Positions 1-6,172 are shown, counted from the first letter of the stretch. The stretch: DNA of 9,905 bases from Clostridia bacterium (GCA_017616925.1 JAFZXG010000023.1:1-9905), one strand, 5' to 3'. The notes: generated from the sequence alone by a model not told the origin. Numbers and translations: made by a program.

Positions 1-1369
1 AGGCGGAAATACCCACGACTTTTAGCGCCGCCGCGTTCGCGATCCCGCTGGTTTCGGGGAACATGGCGACAACGATAGGAATAAGTATTCCGAAAGTACC
101 CCAGGAAGTACCCGTCGCGAACGCAAGCACGCACGCCACGAGGAATATGACCGCGGGCAAAAGTTTCGCAAGCGTTTCGGGGAAACCGTTCATCATATTC
201 TCAACGAATACCGCCGCGGCGAGTTCGCCGTTGGTGATATTCTTAAGCGCGGTCGCGAAAGTAAGAATAAGGATGGCAGGGACCATGGCGATAAAGCCTT
301 TGGGCAGCGCGTCCATAGATTCTTTGAAAGTAACTATTTTTCTCAATATCATATATACGATGGTAAAGAGAAGAGAGATAACGCCCGCCCAAGGAAGAGC
401 CACCGTCGCGTCGGTATCGCCGAACGCACCGATAAAGTCTTTGTAGTATTCCGATGCGGAATTAAAGAATCCACCGACGTAGATAAGCGCGATAACGCTG
501 GTGATTACCAAGACCACTATCGGAAGAACGAGATCGATTATTCTGCCCTTGGGGTTGGGGGTTTCAACGTCTTGCTTTATCTGTTTGCCGCTGAAAAGAT
601 CGCCGTTAGTGGCGTTCTCTTCGTGTTTTTTCATAGGACCGAAGTCGAATTTCATAAGCGTAATACCCAGAACGAACACGAGCGTTAAGATCGAATAAAA
701 GTTCATGGGGATCGCCGCTACGAAGAGCGAGAATCCCTGCCCGTCCGCAGCGTATTCGGAGACCGCCGCCGCCCACGAAGATATAGGCGCGATCATACAG
801 ATAGGCGCAGCGGTCGCGTCGATCAAATACGCGAGTTTAGAACGCGAGATCTTATGTTTGTCCGTTACGGGACGCATTACCGAGCCGACGGTCAAGCAGT
901 TAAAATAATCGTCGATAAAGATAAGTATGCCCAAAACGAAAGTGCAGATAGCCGCGCCGACTTTGGTCTTGATGTGTTTTTCCGCCCAGTCGCCGAACGC
1001 TTTCGATCCGCCCGCTTTATTGATCAAAGCGACCATAACGCCGAGTTCGATCAAAAAGACGAAAACACCTGCGGTGCCCGCCACTGCGTCGATAAGTCCC
1101 GTACCTACGGTAACGTCCACGATTTTAGCGGGCGACCATCTCGCCGCCAGCACCGCACCCGATAAAATACCGACGAATAGCGAAGAATACACTTCCTTCG
1201 TTATGAGTGCGAGTCCTATCGCGATTATCGGAGGAAGCAGCGCCCACGCCGTTCCCGAGATCTCGGTACTCGTCAGCGGCGCGATAATCAAAAGCGCGAT
1301 TATCACCGCCGCGGCAACCAGAAGAGCGATCGCTTTTCCGGTGAAAAACCCTTTCTTTTCCTGAATCAT
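1..1369 (-). CDS. NhaC-family antiporter, probable lysine transporter (3' end cut by window edge)
   Basis: This is an inner-membrane carrier of the NhaC Na+/H+ antiporter family; 456 residues are visible and the C-terminus lies off the left edge. I read it by translating the minus strand from ATG at 1369-1367, which stays open to base 1. A ribosome binding site AAAGGAG lies 8 nt upstream of the ATG. The protein is a chain of hydrophobic helices (about 14-34, 42-58, 64-77, 98-117, 136-152, 278-298, 325-343, 357-373, 403-418). It carries the family motif FIDDYFNCLTVGSVMRPVTD at 151-170, the stretch ISRSKLAYLIDATAAP at 174-189, and GTSWGTFG at 420-427. These motifs and the length support the family call. 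The gene is preceded by a lysine riboswitch and terminator. L-box-controlled NhaC paralogues have been predicted to be lysine transporters (LysW), so lysine is the inferred substrate. A plain Na+/H+ antiporter remains possible. Confidence 0.9.
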   Translation of the reverse strand, partial: MIQEKKGFFTGKAIALLVAAAVIIALLIIAPLTSTEISGTAWALLPPIIAIGLALITKEVYSSLFVGILSGAVLAARWSPAKIVDVTVGTGLIDAVAGTAGVFVFLIELGVMVALINKAGGSKAFGDWAEKHIKTKVGAAICTFVLGILIFIDDYFNCLTVGSVMRPVTDKHKISRSKLAYLIDATAAPICMIAPISSWAAAVSEYAADGQGFSLFVAAIPMNFYSILTLVFVLGITLMKFDFGPMKKHEENATNGDLFSGKQIKQDVETPNPKGRIIDLVLPIVVLVITSVIALIYVGGFFNSASEYYKDFIGAFGDTDATVALPWAGVISLLFTIVYMILRKIVTFKESMDALPKGFIAMVPAILILTFATALKNITNGELAAAVFVENMMNGFPETLAKLLPAVIFLVACVLAFATGTSWGTFGILIPIVVAMFPETSGIANAAALKVVGISA

Positions 1370-1384
1370 AAAAAAATCTCCTTT

Positions 1385-1399
1385 CCGCATTTTGCGGAG
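1385..1399 (-). other. small hairpin just before the antiporter ribosome binding site
   Basis: Read on the minus strand, TCCGC-AAAAT-GCGGA forms a 5-bp hairpin that ends right before AAGGAG. The flanking CTCC and GGAG could also pair and lengthen the stem over the ribosome binding site. It might tune translation of the antiporter gene after read-through of the terminator. The stem is short, so a functional role is only inferred. Confidence 0.35.
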
Positions 1400-1406
1400 T
1401 AAAACT

Positions 1407-1435
1407 AAAAAATCACGGCATCAAATACCGTGATT
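1407..1435 (-). terminator. intrinsic terminator of the lysine riboswitch
   Basis: On the minus strand the arms AATCACGG (1435-1428) and CCGTGATT (1418-1411) form an 8-bp stem that can add a U.G and an A-U pair. The stem is followed directly by a T run (1410-1407). It lies between the lysine aptamer and the antiporter start codon, the expected place for a transcription-attenuating expression platform. The loop TATTTGAT (1427-1420) is the exact complement of ATCAAATA (1455-1448), which begins in the 3' strand of aptamer helix P1. This pairing is a ready-made antiterminator that cannot coexist with both P1 and the terminator. Confidence 0.9.
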
Positions 1436-1452
1436 GCAAGAATCGGATATTT

Positions 1453-1611
1453 GATAGCGCAACGCGGATTTTACTCCGCGACAGTCGCAAACGTGTTCCG
1501 TTTGCGCCCAGACAAGTAAACTTCGGGAAAATTTACTCTCTTCGGCGGTTTTTCCTTTACTGCACGGGCTTAATCCCTACCCGCGTTTATCATAAAAACC
1601 GCGCCTCTATC
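1453..1611 (-). ncRNA. lysine riboswitch (L-box)
   Basis: All five helices of the lysine aptamer can be drawn on the minus strand. P1 is GATAG (1611-1607) with CTATC (1457-1453). P2 is GCGGTTTTT (1602-1594) with AAAAACCGC (1553-1545), with a CGGG/CCCG stem inside it. P3 is AGTAAA (1537-1532) with TTTACT (1520-1515). P4 is CGCAAAC (1506-1500) with GTTTGCG (1492-1486). P5 is CGCGGA (1480-1475) with TCCGCG (1468-1463). Junction sequences match known L-boxes: ATAGAGGCGCG after P1, CGCCGAAG before P3, a CTGTC-type segment after P4 and GCGCTATC at the end. A promoter lies upstream and a terminator downstream. In this family lysine binding stabilises P1 and so favours termination, so the antiporter should be made when lysine is scarce. 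Confidence 0.95.
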
Positions 1612-1627
1612 GATTTTTCGTACATAC

Positions 1628-1656
1628 AATATAAAACTTTCGGCGGGCGTTGTCAA
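1628..1656 (-). promoter_or_regulatory. sigma-A-type promoter for riboswitch and antiporter
   Basis: On the minus strand a perfect -35 TTGACA (1656-1651) is followed by a 17-nt spacer and the -10 TATATT (1633-1628, five of six consensus bases). Transcription would start near 1621, about ten bases before the riboswitch P1 helix, so the whole aptamer would be in the transcript. Confidence 0.85.
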
Positions 1657-1694
1657 TAGTTTTTTCGTAAAAAACGACAAAAAGACGAATTTGC

Positions 1695-1723
1695 TTGCTT
1701 TTTTTACCCGTATAGTGTACAAT
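1695..1723 (+). promoter_or_regulatory. probable promoter for queT leader
   Basis: TTGCTT (1695-1700) and TACAAT (1718-1723) are separated by 17 nt, a fair sigma-A-type match. Transcription would begin near 1730, exactly where the leader pseudoknot begins. It is back to back with the antiporter promoter; the two -35 regions lie about 40 bp apart. An alternative -10, TATAGT at 1711-1716, has a poorer spacer. Confidence 0.6.
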
Positions 1724-1730
1724 ACCACGT

Positions 1731-1769
1731 GAAGGTTTTCGGATAACACTTCTAAAACAACCGAGAAAG
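1731..1769 (+). ncRNA. candidate preQ1-type (queuosine precursor) riboswitch aptamer
   Basis: GAAG (1731-1734) pairs with CTTC (1749-1752) to give a short P1. The loop element TTTTCGG (1736-1742) pairs with CCGAGAA (1761-1767), downstream of P1, across the A-rich linker TAAAACAA (1753-1760). A small hairpin whose loop is clamped by a tail segment past an A-rich linker is the H-type pseudoknot layout of class I preQ1 riboswitches. Those commonly control queT and queuosine genes. The position right at the predicted transcript start and right before queT fits. A weak point is that the base next to P1 is A1748, where class I normally has the ligand-pairing C; this may be C1749 with a 3-bp P1 instead, or another class. 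The call rests on structure and context only. Confidence 0.55.
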
Positions 1770-1783
1770 ACAGGTGAATTTTT

Positions 1784-1811
1784 ATCTCCTTTTTCGGTGT
1801 GAAAAGGAGAT
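1784..1811 (+). promoter_or_regulatory. ribosome-binding-site sequestering hairpin of queT (terminator-like)
   Basis: ATCTCCTTTT (1784-1793) pairs perfectly over 10 bp with AAAAGGAGAT (1802-1811). The 3' arm contains the queT ribosome binding site AAGGAG (1804-1809), and five Ts follow (1811-1815), so the hairpin could block translation, end transcription, or both. The segment CTTTTTCGGT (1789-1798) can instead pair with ACCGAGAAAG (1760-1769) of the upstream pseudoknot, with ten pairs including one G.U. That would break open the hairpin. This is the expected on/off logic of a riboswitch expression platform. Confidence 0.75.
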
Positions 1812-1816
1812 TTTTA

Positions 1817-2383
1817 ATGTATAAGTTCACCACCAAAAAACTCGCCCGTGCGGGCGTTGTCGCCGCTCTGTACGTTGTATTGTCTTTGGCTGTTTTACCG
1901 ATCGCCAGCGGGGCAATACAATTCAGACCGTCCGAGGCATTGACGATTCTGCCGCTCTTTTTTACAGAAAGCATACCCGCGCTTTTTATAGGCTGTATGC
2001 TGTCGAATTTAATAACGGGTTGCGCAGTTTGGGACATTATATTCGGTAGCGTTATATCTCTCGTTTCGGGCGTTCTCACTTATTTTGTCGGCAGACTACT
2101 TAAAAACGATATTATAAAAGTGCTTGTAGGCGGAATAGTCCCTATTATTCTAAACGCGTTGTTTTTACCGCTTATCTGGTATTTTTGTTACGGACTCGAA
2201 TATCTTTATATTCTGCACGTTTTATTCCTTTTGGCGTCGCAAAGCGTGGTGATATACGGGCTGGGGATCCCTTTATACTTCGCGGTGAAAAGACTGAACG
2301 GGACGGTGAGTTTCTTTAGGACGGACGAATTAAAGACGAAAGAAAAAACGGCAGAAGAACGAACGGAAGAAAAACCCGAATAG
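1817..2383 (+). CDS. queT: QueT family queuosine-precursor ECF transporter S component
   Basis: This 188-residue membrane protein is the substrate-binding S component of an energy-coupling factor transporter for a queuosine precursor (preQ0/preQ1). It would act in the cytoplasmic membrane with EcfA/EcfT subunits encoded elsewhere. Evidence is the QueT-like N-terminus ARAGVVAALYVVLS (10-23), the family signature IQFRPSEALTILP (34-46), the segment GCMLSNLITGCAVWDIIFGS (59-78), and about five to six hydrophobic helices. The start is ATG 1817, 7 nt after AAGGAG; an upstream in-frame GTG at 1799 lies in the loop of the leader hairpin and has no ribosome binding site. The C-terminal 20 residues are a charged Lys/Glu-rich tail that is not part of the usual fold. 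Regulation by the preceding riboswitch-like leader is inferred. A terminator follows 16 nt after the stop. Confidence 0.9.
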   Translation: MYKFTTKKLARAGVVAALYVVLSLAVLPIASGAIQFRPSEALTILPLFFTESIPALFIGCMLSNLITGCAVWDIIFGSVISLVSGVLTYFVGRLLKNDIIKVLVGGIVPIILNALFLPLIWYFCYGLEYLYILHVLFLLASQSVVIYGLGIPLYFAVKRLNGTVSFFRTDELKTKEKTAEERTEEKPE

Positions 2384-2398
2384 GAACGGTTGAAGAAG

Positions 2399-2432
2399 AA
2401 AAGACCTCGGAATACCCGAGGTCTTTTCTTTT
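2399..2432. terminator. bidirectional terminator between queT and DUF378 gene
   Basis: AAAAGACCTCGG (2399-2410) pairs perfectly with CCGAGGTCTTTT (2416-2427) around a 5-nt loop, with T-rich sequence on the plus side. The A run on the left gives a T run when read from the minus strand. It serves queT and the convergent DUF378 gene, whose stop codon (2433-2431) overlaps its edge. Confidence 0.92.
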
Positions 2433-2649
2433 AGTCGATTCTTCTGAACGGATTGTACGCTATCCAGTAGAACAACAGCCATAACGCCGAGATCCCTACC
2501 AGAGAGTAGATCACTCTCGCCGCGACGACGCCCGCTTCGCCCGTTCCTAAAACGGTGGAGACGAGATTAAAATCGAAAAGCCCGACCAAAAGCCAGACTA
2601 TCGCGCCTATTAAGACGAGAATAAAAGATATGATCGTAGTTGCTTTCAT
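2431..2649 (-). CDS. DUF378 family small membrane protein
   Basis: This is a 72-residue protein with two hydrophobic helices (about 5-25 and 42-66). The start KATTIISFILVLIGAIVWLL and the following VGLFDFNLV are the typical DUF378 pattern, in which a glycine-rich first helix leads into a conserved GLFxFNLV. The length is normal for the family, whose function is unknown. ATG 2649 is preceded by AGGGGG at a good distance. A good promoter (2715-2688) lies inside the 3' end of the upstream gene, so it can be expressed alone; no terminator separates it from that gene, so read-through is also likely. Confidence 0.85.
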   Translation of the reverse strand: MKATTIISFILVLIGAIVWLLVGLFDFNLVSTVLGTGEAGVVAARVIYSLVGISALWLLFYWIAYNPFRRID

Positions 2650-2687
2650 AATTACCCCCTACGGCTATTCTGCGCAGTATCGGGGAA

Positions 2688-2715
2688 ATTATACTCTACG
2701 TGAGCGCGTTTTCAA
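2688..2715 (-). promoter_or_regulatory. promoter of the DUF378 gene, inside the upstream gene's end
   Basis: On the minus strand TTGAAA (2715-2710), a 16-nt spacer and a perfect TATAAT (2693-2688) form a good sigma-A-type promoter. The -35 element and spacer lie within the last codons of the 86-residue gene. Confidence 0.7.
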
Positions 2716-2956
2716 GCACTAATTTATCGAAGTCGATTTTCTCAATGAAATCGTCCTTTGTAAATTTCACGGTATTGTACTTCGCGTAATTAAATAGATG
2801 CGTCTTTAAAAGGACGGGCGTTCCCACGTCGAGATGCGAACATATATCTTCGAGATAGTCGAAAAAGAGCGAGTAGTCGGTCACTCCCTCGGTCTCGAAC
2901 ATATATTGACGCAGTATTTTGTCCTGTTTTACGACTTTCGCCCAGATCCTTACCAT
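2696..2956 (-). CDS. conserved-looking hypothetical protein, 86 residues
   Basis: I do not recognise this protein. It begins MVRIWAKVVKQDKILRQ, is soluble-looking and of mixed charge, and has an acidic/aromatic middle (YSLFFDYLEDICSHLDVGTP, 28-47) and a lysine-rich end. It has no signal peptide or membrane helix. I chose ATG 2956-2954 because GAGAGGTG sits 7 nt before it; longer in-frame starts at 2971 (inside that Shine-Dalgarno region) and at 3001 have no site of their own. It is divergent from the Lrp-family gene and shares a 134-nt control region with it. It lies 46 nt upstream of the DUF378 gene on the same strand. Ribosome binding site, codon use like its neighbours and intact length support a real gene. 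Confidence 0.7.
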   Translation of the reverse strand: MVRIWAKVVKQDKILRQYMFETEGVTDYSLFFDYLEDICSHLDVGTPVLLKTHLFNYAKYNTVKFTKDDFIEKIDFDKLVLENALT

Positions 2957-3008
2957 TTTTTTCACCTCTCTCATTTTAACACGGAAACGCCGAAAAGACA
3001 AGTTTAAG

Positions 3009-3037
3009 TTGACAAAAGCGCGCGGGGATATTATAAT
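3009..3037 (+). promoter_or_regulatory. perfect consensus promoter of the Lrp-aminotransferase operon
   Basis: TTGACA (3009-3014), a 17-nt spacer and TATAAT (3032-3037) match the sigma-A consensus exactly. The start of transcription would be near 3044, giving a leader of about 47 nt. On the other strand TATAAT is also read at 3035-3030, with a poor -35 TTAGTT (3059-3054) at 18 nt; this may be the overlapping divergent promoter of the 86-residue gene. Confidence 0.9.
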
Positions 3038-3060
3038 TTAAAAAACGATTTGAAACTAAC

Positions 3061-3084
3061 GCGTACTTTCGTATGCGGAAGGAG
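3061..3084 (+). promoter_or_regulatory. leader hairpin and ribosome binding site deciding the start of the Lrp gene
   Basis: GCGTAC (3061-3066) and GTATGC (3071-3076) pair around TTTC, just before AAGGAG (3079-3084). The ribosome binding site is 6 nt before ATG 3091. The in-frame ATG at 3073 lies in the hairpin and upstream of the ribosome binding site, so it is not the likely start. Confidence 0.55.
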
Positions 3085-3090
3085 AACGGT

Positions 3091-3582
3091 ATGACCGAAT
3101 TACAATACGGAATAGTAAAACTTTTGAAAGAGAACGCGAGATACACTAACGTCGATATCGCGAATATTCTCGGTGTTAAAGAACGGGAAGTAGAAACCGC
3201 GATAAAGGATATGGAAAAGAGCGGCTTTATCGTGAAGTACGCCACTATTTTCAACGAAGAAACGGTGAAGGACGGCAAGGTGCAGGCTTTAATAGAAGTC
3301 AAAGTCGCACTCCAGAAACTCAAAAGTTTCAACGAATACGCCGAAGAACTCTATAATTTCGACGAAGTGAAGAGTATGTACTTAATGAGCGGCGGGTTCG
3401 ATCTCGCGGTGTTCGTAGAAGGCAAGGACATTACGGAGATTGCCGAGTTCATTTCCGAAAAACTCTCGGTAATAGACGGTATCACCAGCGTACAGACTCA
3501 CTTTATATTAAAGAAGTACAAAATCGAAGGACAGATAACCAAACCGTCCAAGGACGGCGAAAGACAGTTGATCCAGGCTTGA
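3091..3582 (+). CDS. Lrp/AsnC family transcriptional regulator
   Basis: This 163-residue cytoplasmic regulator senses amino acids. Residues about 5-50 form the winged helix-turn-helix (TNVDIANILGVKEREVETAI at 19-38, then MEKSGFIVKYATIFN). Residues about 64-142 form the RAM effector domain, with the typical GGFDLAVFVEGKD at 101-113 at the ligand site and a final TSVQTHFILKKYK strand. Length is normal. The gene comes first in an operon and ends 1 nt before an aminotransferase start. In Bacillus subtilis the same order is found in alaR-alaT (yugG-yugH), where the regulator controls the alanine aminotransferase. By analogy this protein probably controls its own operon from the divergent region at 2957-3090. 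Orthology to AlaR itself is inferred from order, so I leave the symbol open. Confidence 0.92.
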   Translation: MTELQYGIVKLLKENARYTNVDIANILGVKEREVETAIKDMEKSGFIVKYATIFNEETVKDGKVQALIEVKVALQKLKSFNEYAEELYNFDEVKSMYLMSGGFDLAVFVEGKDITEIAEFISEKLSVIDGITSVQTHFILKKYKIEGQITKPSKDGERQLIQA

Positions 3583-3583
3583 T

Positions 3584-4750
3584 ATGAGAGATTTCGTAGG
3601 TAAAAGGGCAAAGAGCGTCAAACCTTCCGGCATAAGAAAGTTTTTCGATATCGCCGCCGAAATGGAAGGCGTGATCTCTTTGGGTGTAGGCGAGCCCGAC
3701 TTTGCAACGCCTTGGCGGATAAGAGACGCGGGCATTTCTGCCCTTAAGAAAGGATATACGCAATATACGTCGAACAAAGGACTTCTCGCTTTAAGAGAAG
3801 AAATTTCCCTGTACTTAAAAAACCGTTTCGGTGCGGAATACTCTAAAGACGAAATAGTGATAACTCTCGGCGCGAGCGAGGCGATAGATCTTACTCTTCG
3901 CGCCGTTATCGACGACGGAGACGAAATACTTATCCCCGATCCGAGTTACGTTTCTTACGCGCCATGTGTGTCGCTTGCGGGCGGCGTTCCCGTTCCTATC
4001 GCCTGTTCGGGCGAGAACGGGTTTATTTTAACGCCCGAATCTTTGGAAAAAGCGATAACCGAAAAGACCAAGGCACTTATTTTCCCGTATCCCAACAATC
4101 CCACGGGCGCGGTAATGACGAAAAAAGACATCGAAAAGATAATACCCGTTATCGTAAAACACGATCTTTTGGTCGTTTCCGACGAGATATACGCCGAACT
4201 GACTTACGGCGGGAATCACGTTTCGGCGGCGAGTTTTAAGGAACTCGAAGGCAGAGTCGCGCTGATAAGCGGGTTTTCGAAATCCTTCGCTATGACGGGC
4301 TGGCGTATAGGGTACGTCTGCGCGCCTAAAGAACTTATCGCCGCGATAGTGAAAATACACCAGTACGCCGCGATATGCGCGCCTATCTTCTCGCAGTACG
4401 CCGCACTCGAAGGACTTAAAACGGGGAAAGAGGACGGATATTCTTCGGTCAGAGAGATGCGGGACGAATACGACAGAAGAAGAAAGTTTATGCTGCGCGT
4501 ATTCACCGAAATGGGACTTACGTGTTTCGAACCGAAAGGCGCGTTTTATATTTTCCCGTGCGTCAGATCGACGGGTATGGACGGGGACGAGTTCGCGGAG
4601 GCTTTGCTTAAAGAAAAGAAGGTCGCGGTAGTTCCGGGCAGTGCGTTCGGCGAATCGGGTAAGGATTATATCAGATGTTCTTACGCTTATTCCATGAAAG
4701 ATCTGGTCGAAGCGACGAATAAAATAAAGGAATTTTTACTTAAGAAGTAG
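3584..4750 (+). CDS. class I/II pyridoxal-phosphate aminotransferase (AlaT/PatA-like)
   Basis: This 388-residue cytoplasmic enzyme is a fold-type I aminotransferase that moves an amino group between an amino acid and a 2-oxo acid. Visible motifs are ISLGVGEPDFATP (31-43), the Gly-Ala-Ser phosphate-site GASEA (96-100), PNNPTGAV (170-177) with Asn172, SDEIYAEL (199-206) with Asp200 and Tyr203, the lysine motif SGFSKSFAMTGWRIG (229-243) with Lys233 as Schiff base, and YIRCSYA (362-368) with Arg364 for the substrate carboxylate. Length is typical. ATG 3584 lies 1 nt after the regulator's stop with only a weak ribosome binding site, so translation is probably coupled. The substrate cannot be read from sequence: alanine is favoured by the Lrp-gene context, aspartate or aromatic acids are alternatives. 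Confidence 0.93.
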   Translation: MRDFVGKRAKSVKPSGIRKFFDIAAEMEGVISLGVGEPDFATPWRIRDAGISALKKGYTQYTSNKGLLALREEISLYLKNRFGAEYSKDEIVITLGASEAIDLTLRAVIDDGDEILIPDPSYVSYAPCVSLAGGVPVPIACSGENGFILTPESLEKAITEKTKALIFPYPNNPTGAVMTKKDIEKIIPVIVKHDLLVVSDEIYAELTYGGNHVSAASFKELEGRVALISGFSKSFAMTGWRIGYVCAPKELIAAIVKIHQYAAICAPIFSQYAALEGLKTGKEDGYSSVREMRDEYDRRRKFMLRVFTEMGLTCFEPKGAFYIFPCVRSTGMDGDEFAEALLKEKKVAVVPGSAFGESGKDYIRCSYAYSMKDLVEATNKIKEFLLKK

Positions 4751-4751
4751 T

Positions 4752-6119
4752 ATGCAACTGTTAAAACAGGCTTTCGAGTCCAGATGGACGCTGACGTTTA
4801 CTTTTATCGCCGTGTTCGTTCTTACGGTTCTGAATCTGTCGGTCTACGGCGTATACCTTTTGACCGCGGTGTTCGCGTGCACTTTTATTTTCGCGGACGA
4901 CTTAAAGAATATCTTCGGTATTATGCTCGTCGTGTTGTACGCCATCGTGGACGTCGTGGTAGCCACGGTTCCTTGGACTACTTACGCGCTGTGCGCCGGA
5001 ATAGGACTCGTATGCATTATCGCTCGGCTCGCTGCCGACGTGGTTCAGGCAAAGGGCGGCAGAAAATTCGAAAAAGGTAAACTGTTCCTGCCGCTCGTTA
5101 TAGCGTCCGCGGGTTATCTTCTCGGGGGAGTCGTCGGTAATTTTATGCTTATCGAGTTTGTCGCGGTGCTTTTTCTCTCGCTCATCACTCTCGCACTCTA
5201 TTTTATCGCTCTCAATCATACCAAAGGGTTGAAAAACGAACTGTTCTTTATCTTTATTCTGGTCGCGGTTTATATCTGCGGGCTTATCGCCGTTTACTAT
5301 TTACAGGGTGGAAACCTGATTTATAAGATCACATCTGACCCGGTAGTATTCGTCGGTGCAAATAACGTTCACTCGGCGACGATTTCCGTCGCCCTCGGTA
5401 TGATAGGATTCGCGGGGCTCGGAAAGGGAAAACCGCGTGATTATCTCTACTATCTGGGATCTGCGGCGATGTTCGGCTTTTCGATGATAACCTTCTGCCG
5501 TATAGTGATGCTGATAAGCGGCGGGGTCTTTATCGCTATCACCGTTTTGATGATACGCGCGTCCGAACGGAAAAAGCGTCTGGTCATAATCGTTCTGATC
5601 GGCGCGTTTTTCGCTGTTGCGGCTCTCGCCGCGGCGACGGTTATATCGGTCATCGAGGGCGTTAATATATTCTATTCCTTAATAGAGAAACTCGAAAACC
5701 ATTTCTTAAGCGGAAGGGATCTGGTATGGACCTGGGGGCTTGAACATTTTATCGAACACCCGCTCTTCGGCATAGGGTTCATCACCGAAGAGACCATTTA
5801 CAGATCGCTCCGTAAGACGCTGTTCGATTACACTTTGGTTTCCATGCACAACACTCTTTTTCAATGGCTTGCGTCCTTGGGTATTGTCGGCACTTTCGCC
5901 GTTATGCCGTTCTATTGCAAAAAATACGCGATCGTGCTTGCGAAAGACGGAAAGGACAAGTCGTTTATTCTTCTGACTCTGCTGTTTATCGCGCTTACGG
6001 GTTTAATGGATTCCAACGCACTTTTGGATTATTTTATATACCTTGCAACCGTTCTTTTAGTGGTGTCAGCGGAAACCGCGCCCGTCGCCCGTAAGAACGC
6101 CGTGAAAATAAACGACTGA
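4752..6119 (+). CDS. O-antigen ligase-like / Wzy-type polysaccharide polymerase membrane protein
   Basis: This 455-residue polytopic membrane protein has about ten to twelve hydrophobic segments (for example 12-48, 54-92, 111-155, 164-184, 206-222, 236-268, 276-302, 369-388, 403-417, 424-440). The large extracytoplasmic loop between 302 and 369 carries the Wzy_C signature: SGRDLVWTWGLEHF (320-333), EHPLFGIGF (335-343), then MHNTLFQWLASLGIVG (365-380). Members join or polymerise sugar chains on the outer face of the membrane; in a Gram-positive cell this would be a capsule, exopolysaccharide or wall glycan. No glycosyltransferase or flippase lies nearby. It starts 1 nt after the aminotransferase stop, with no clear ribosome binding site of its own, so it seems co-transcribed and coupled. 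Family call is good, exact substrate unknown. Confidence 0.85.
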   Translation: MQLLKQAFESRWTLTFTFIAVFVLTVLNLSVYGVYLLTAVFACTFIFADDLKNIFGIMLVVLYAIVDVVVATVPWTTYALCAGIGLVCIIARLAADVVQAKGGRKFEKGKLFLPLVIASAGYLLGGVVGNFMLIEFVAVLFLSLITLALYFIALNHTKGLKNELFFIFILVAVYICGLIAVYYLQGGNLIYKITSDPVVFVGANNVHSATISVALGMIGFAGLGKGKPRDYLYYLGSAAMFGFSMITFCRIVMLISGGVFIAITVLMIRASERKKRLVIIVLIGAFFAVAALAAATVISVIEGVNIFYSLIEKLENHFLSGRDLVWTWGLEHFIEHPLFGIGFITEETIYRSLRKTLFDYTLVSMHNTLFQWLASLGIVGTFAVMPFYCKKYAIVLAKDGKDKSFILLTLLFIALTGLMDSNALLDYFIYLATVLLVVSAETAPVARKNAVKIND

Positions 6120-6131
6120 TAAAAAGACGAT

Positions 6132-6170
6132 AAAAGACCGCCCGCGGCAACGCCGCTGGCGGTCTTTTTT
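6132..6170. terminator. strong bidirectional terminator between wzy-like gene and pckA
   Basis: AAAAGACCGCC (6132-6142) pairs with GGCGGTCTTTT (6158-6168). After one mismatch, GCGGC (6144-6148) pairs with GCCGC (6152-6156) around AAC. T runs are present in both reading directions. It ends both convergent transcription units; the pckA stop is only a few bases away. Confidence 0.93.
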
Positions 6171-6172
6171 AA

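Noticed and set aside
63..1364. Several plus-strand open frames of 65-145 codons
   Set aside because: They run antisense to the antiporter gene, whose minus-strand translation gives clear NhaC-family motifs over the whole length; the plus frames have no family features.
1799..1816. Upstream GTG start for queT
   Set aside because: It lies in the loop of the leader hairpin, upstream of the real ribosome binding site AAGGAG, which is placed for ATG 1817.
1570..2079. Minus-strand open frame of 169 codons
   Set aside because: It overlaps queT, both promoters and the lysine riboswitch, and its product shows no recognisable family.
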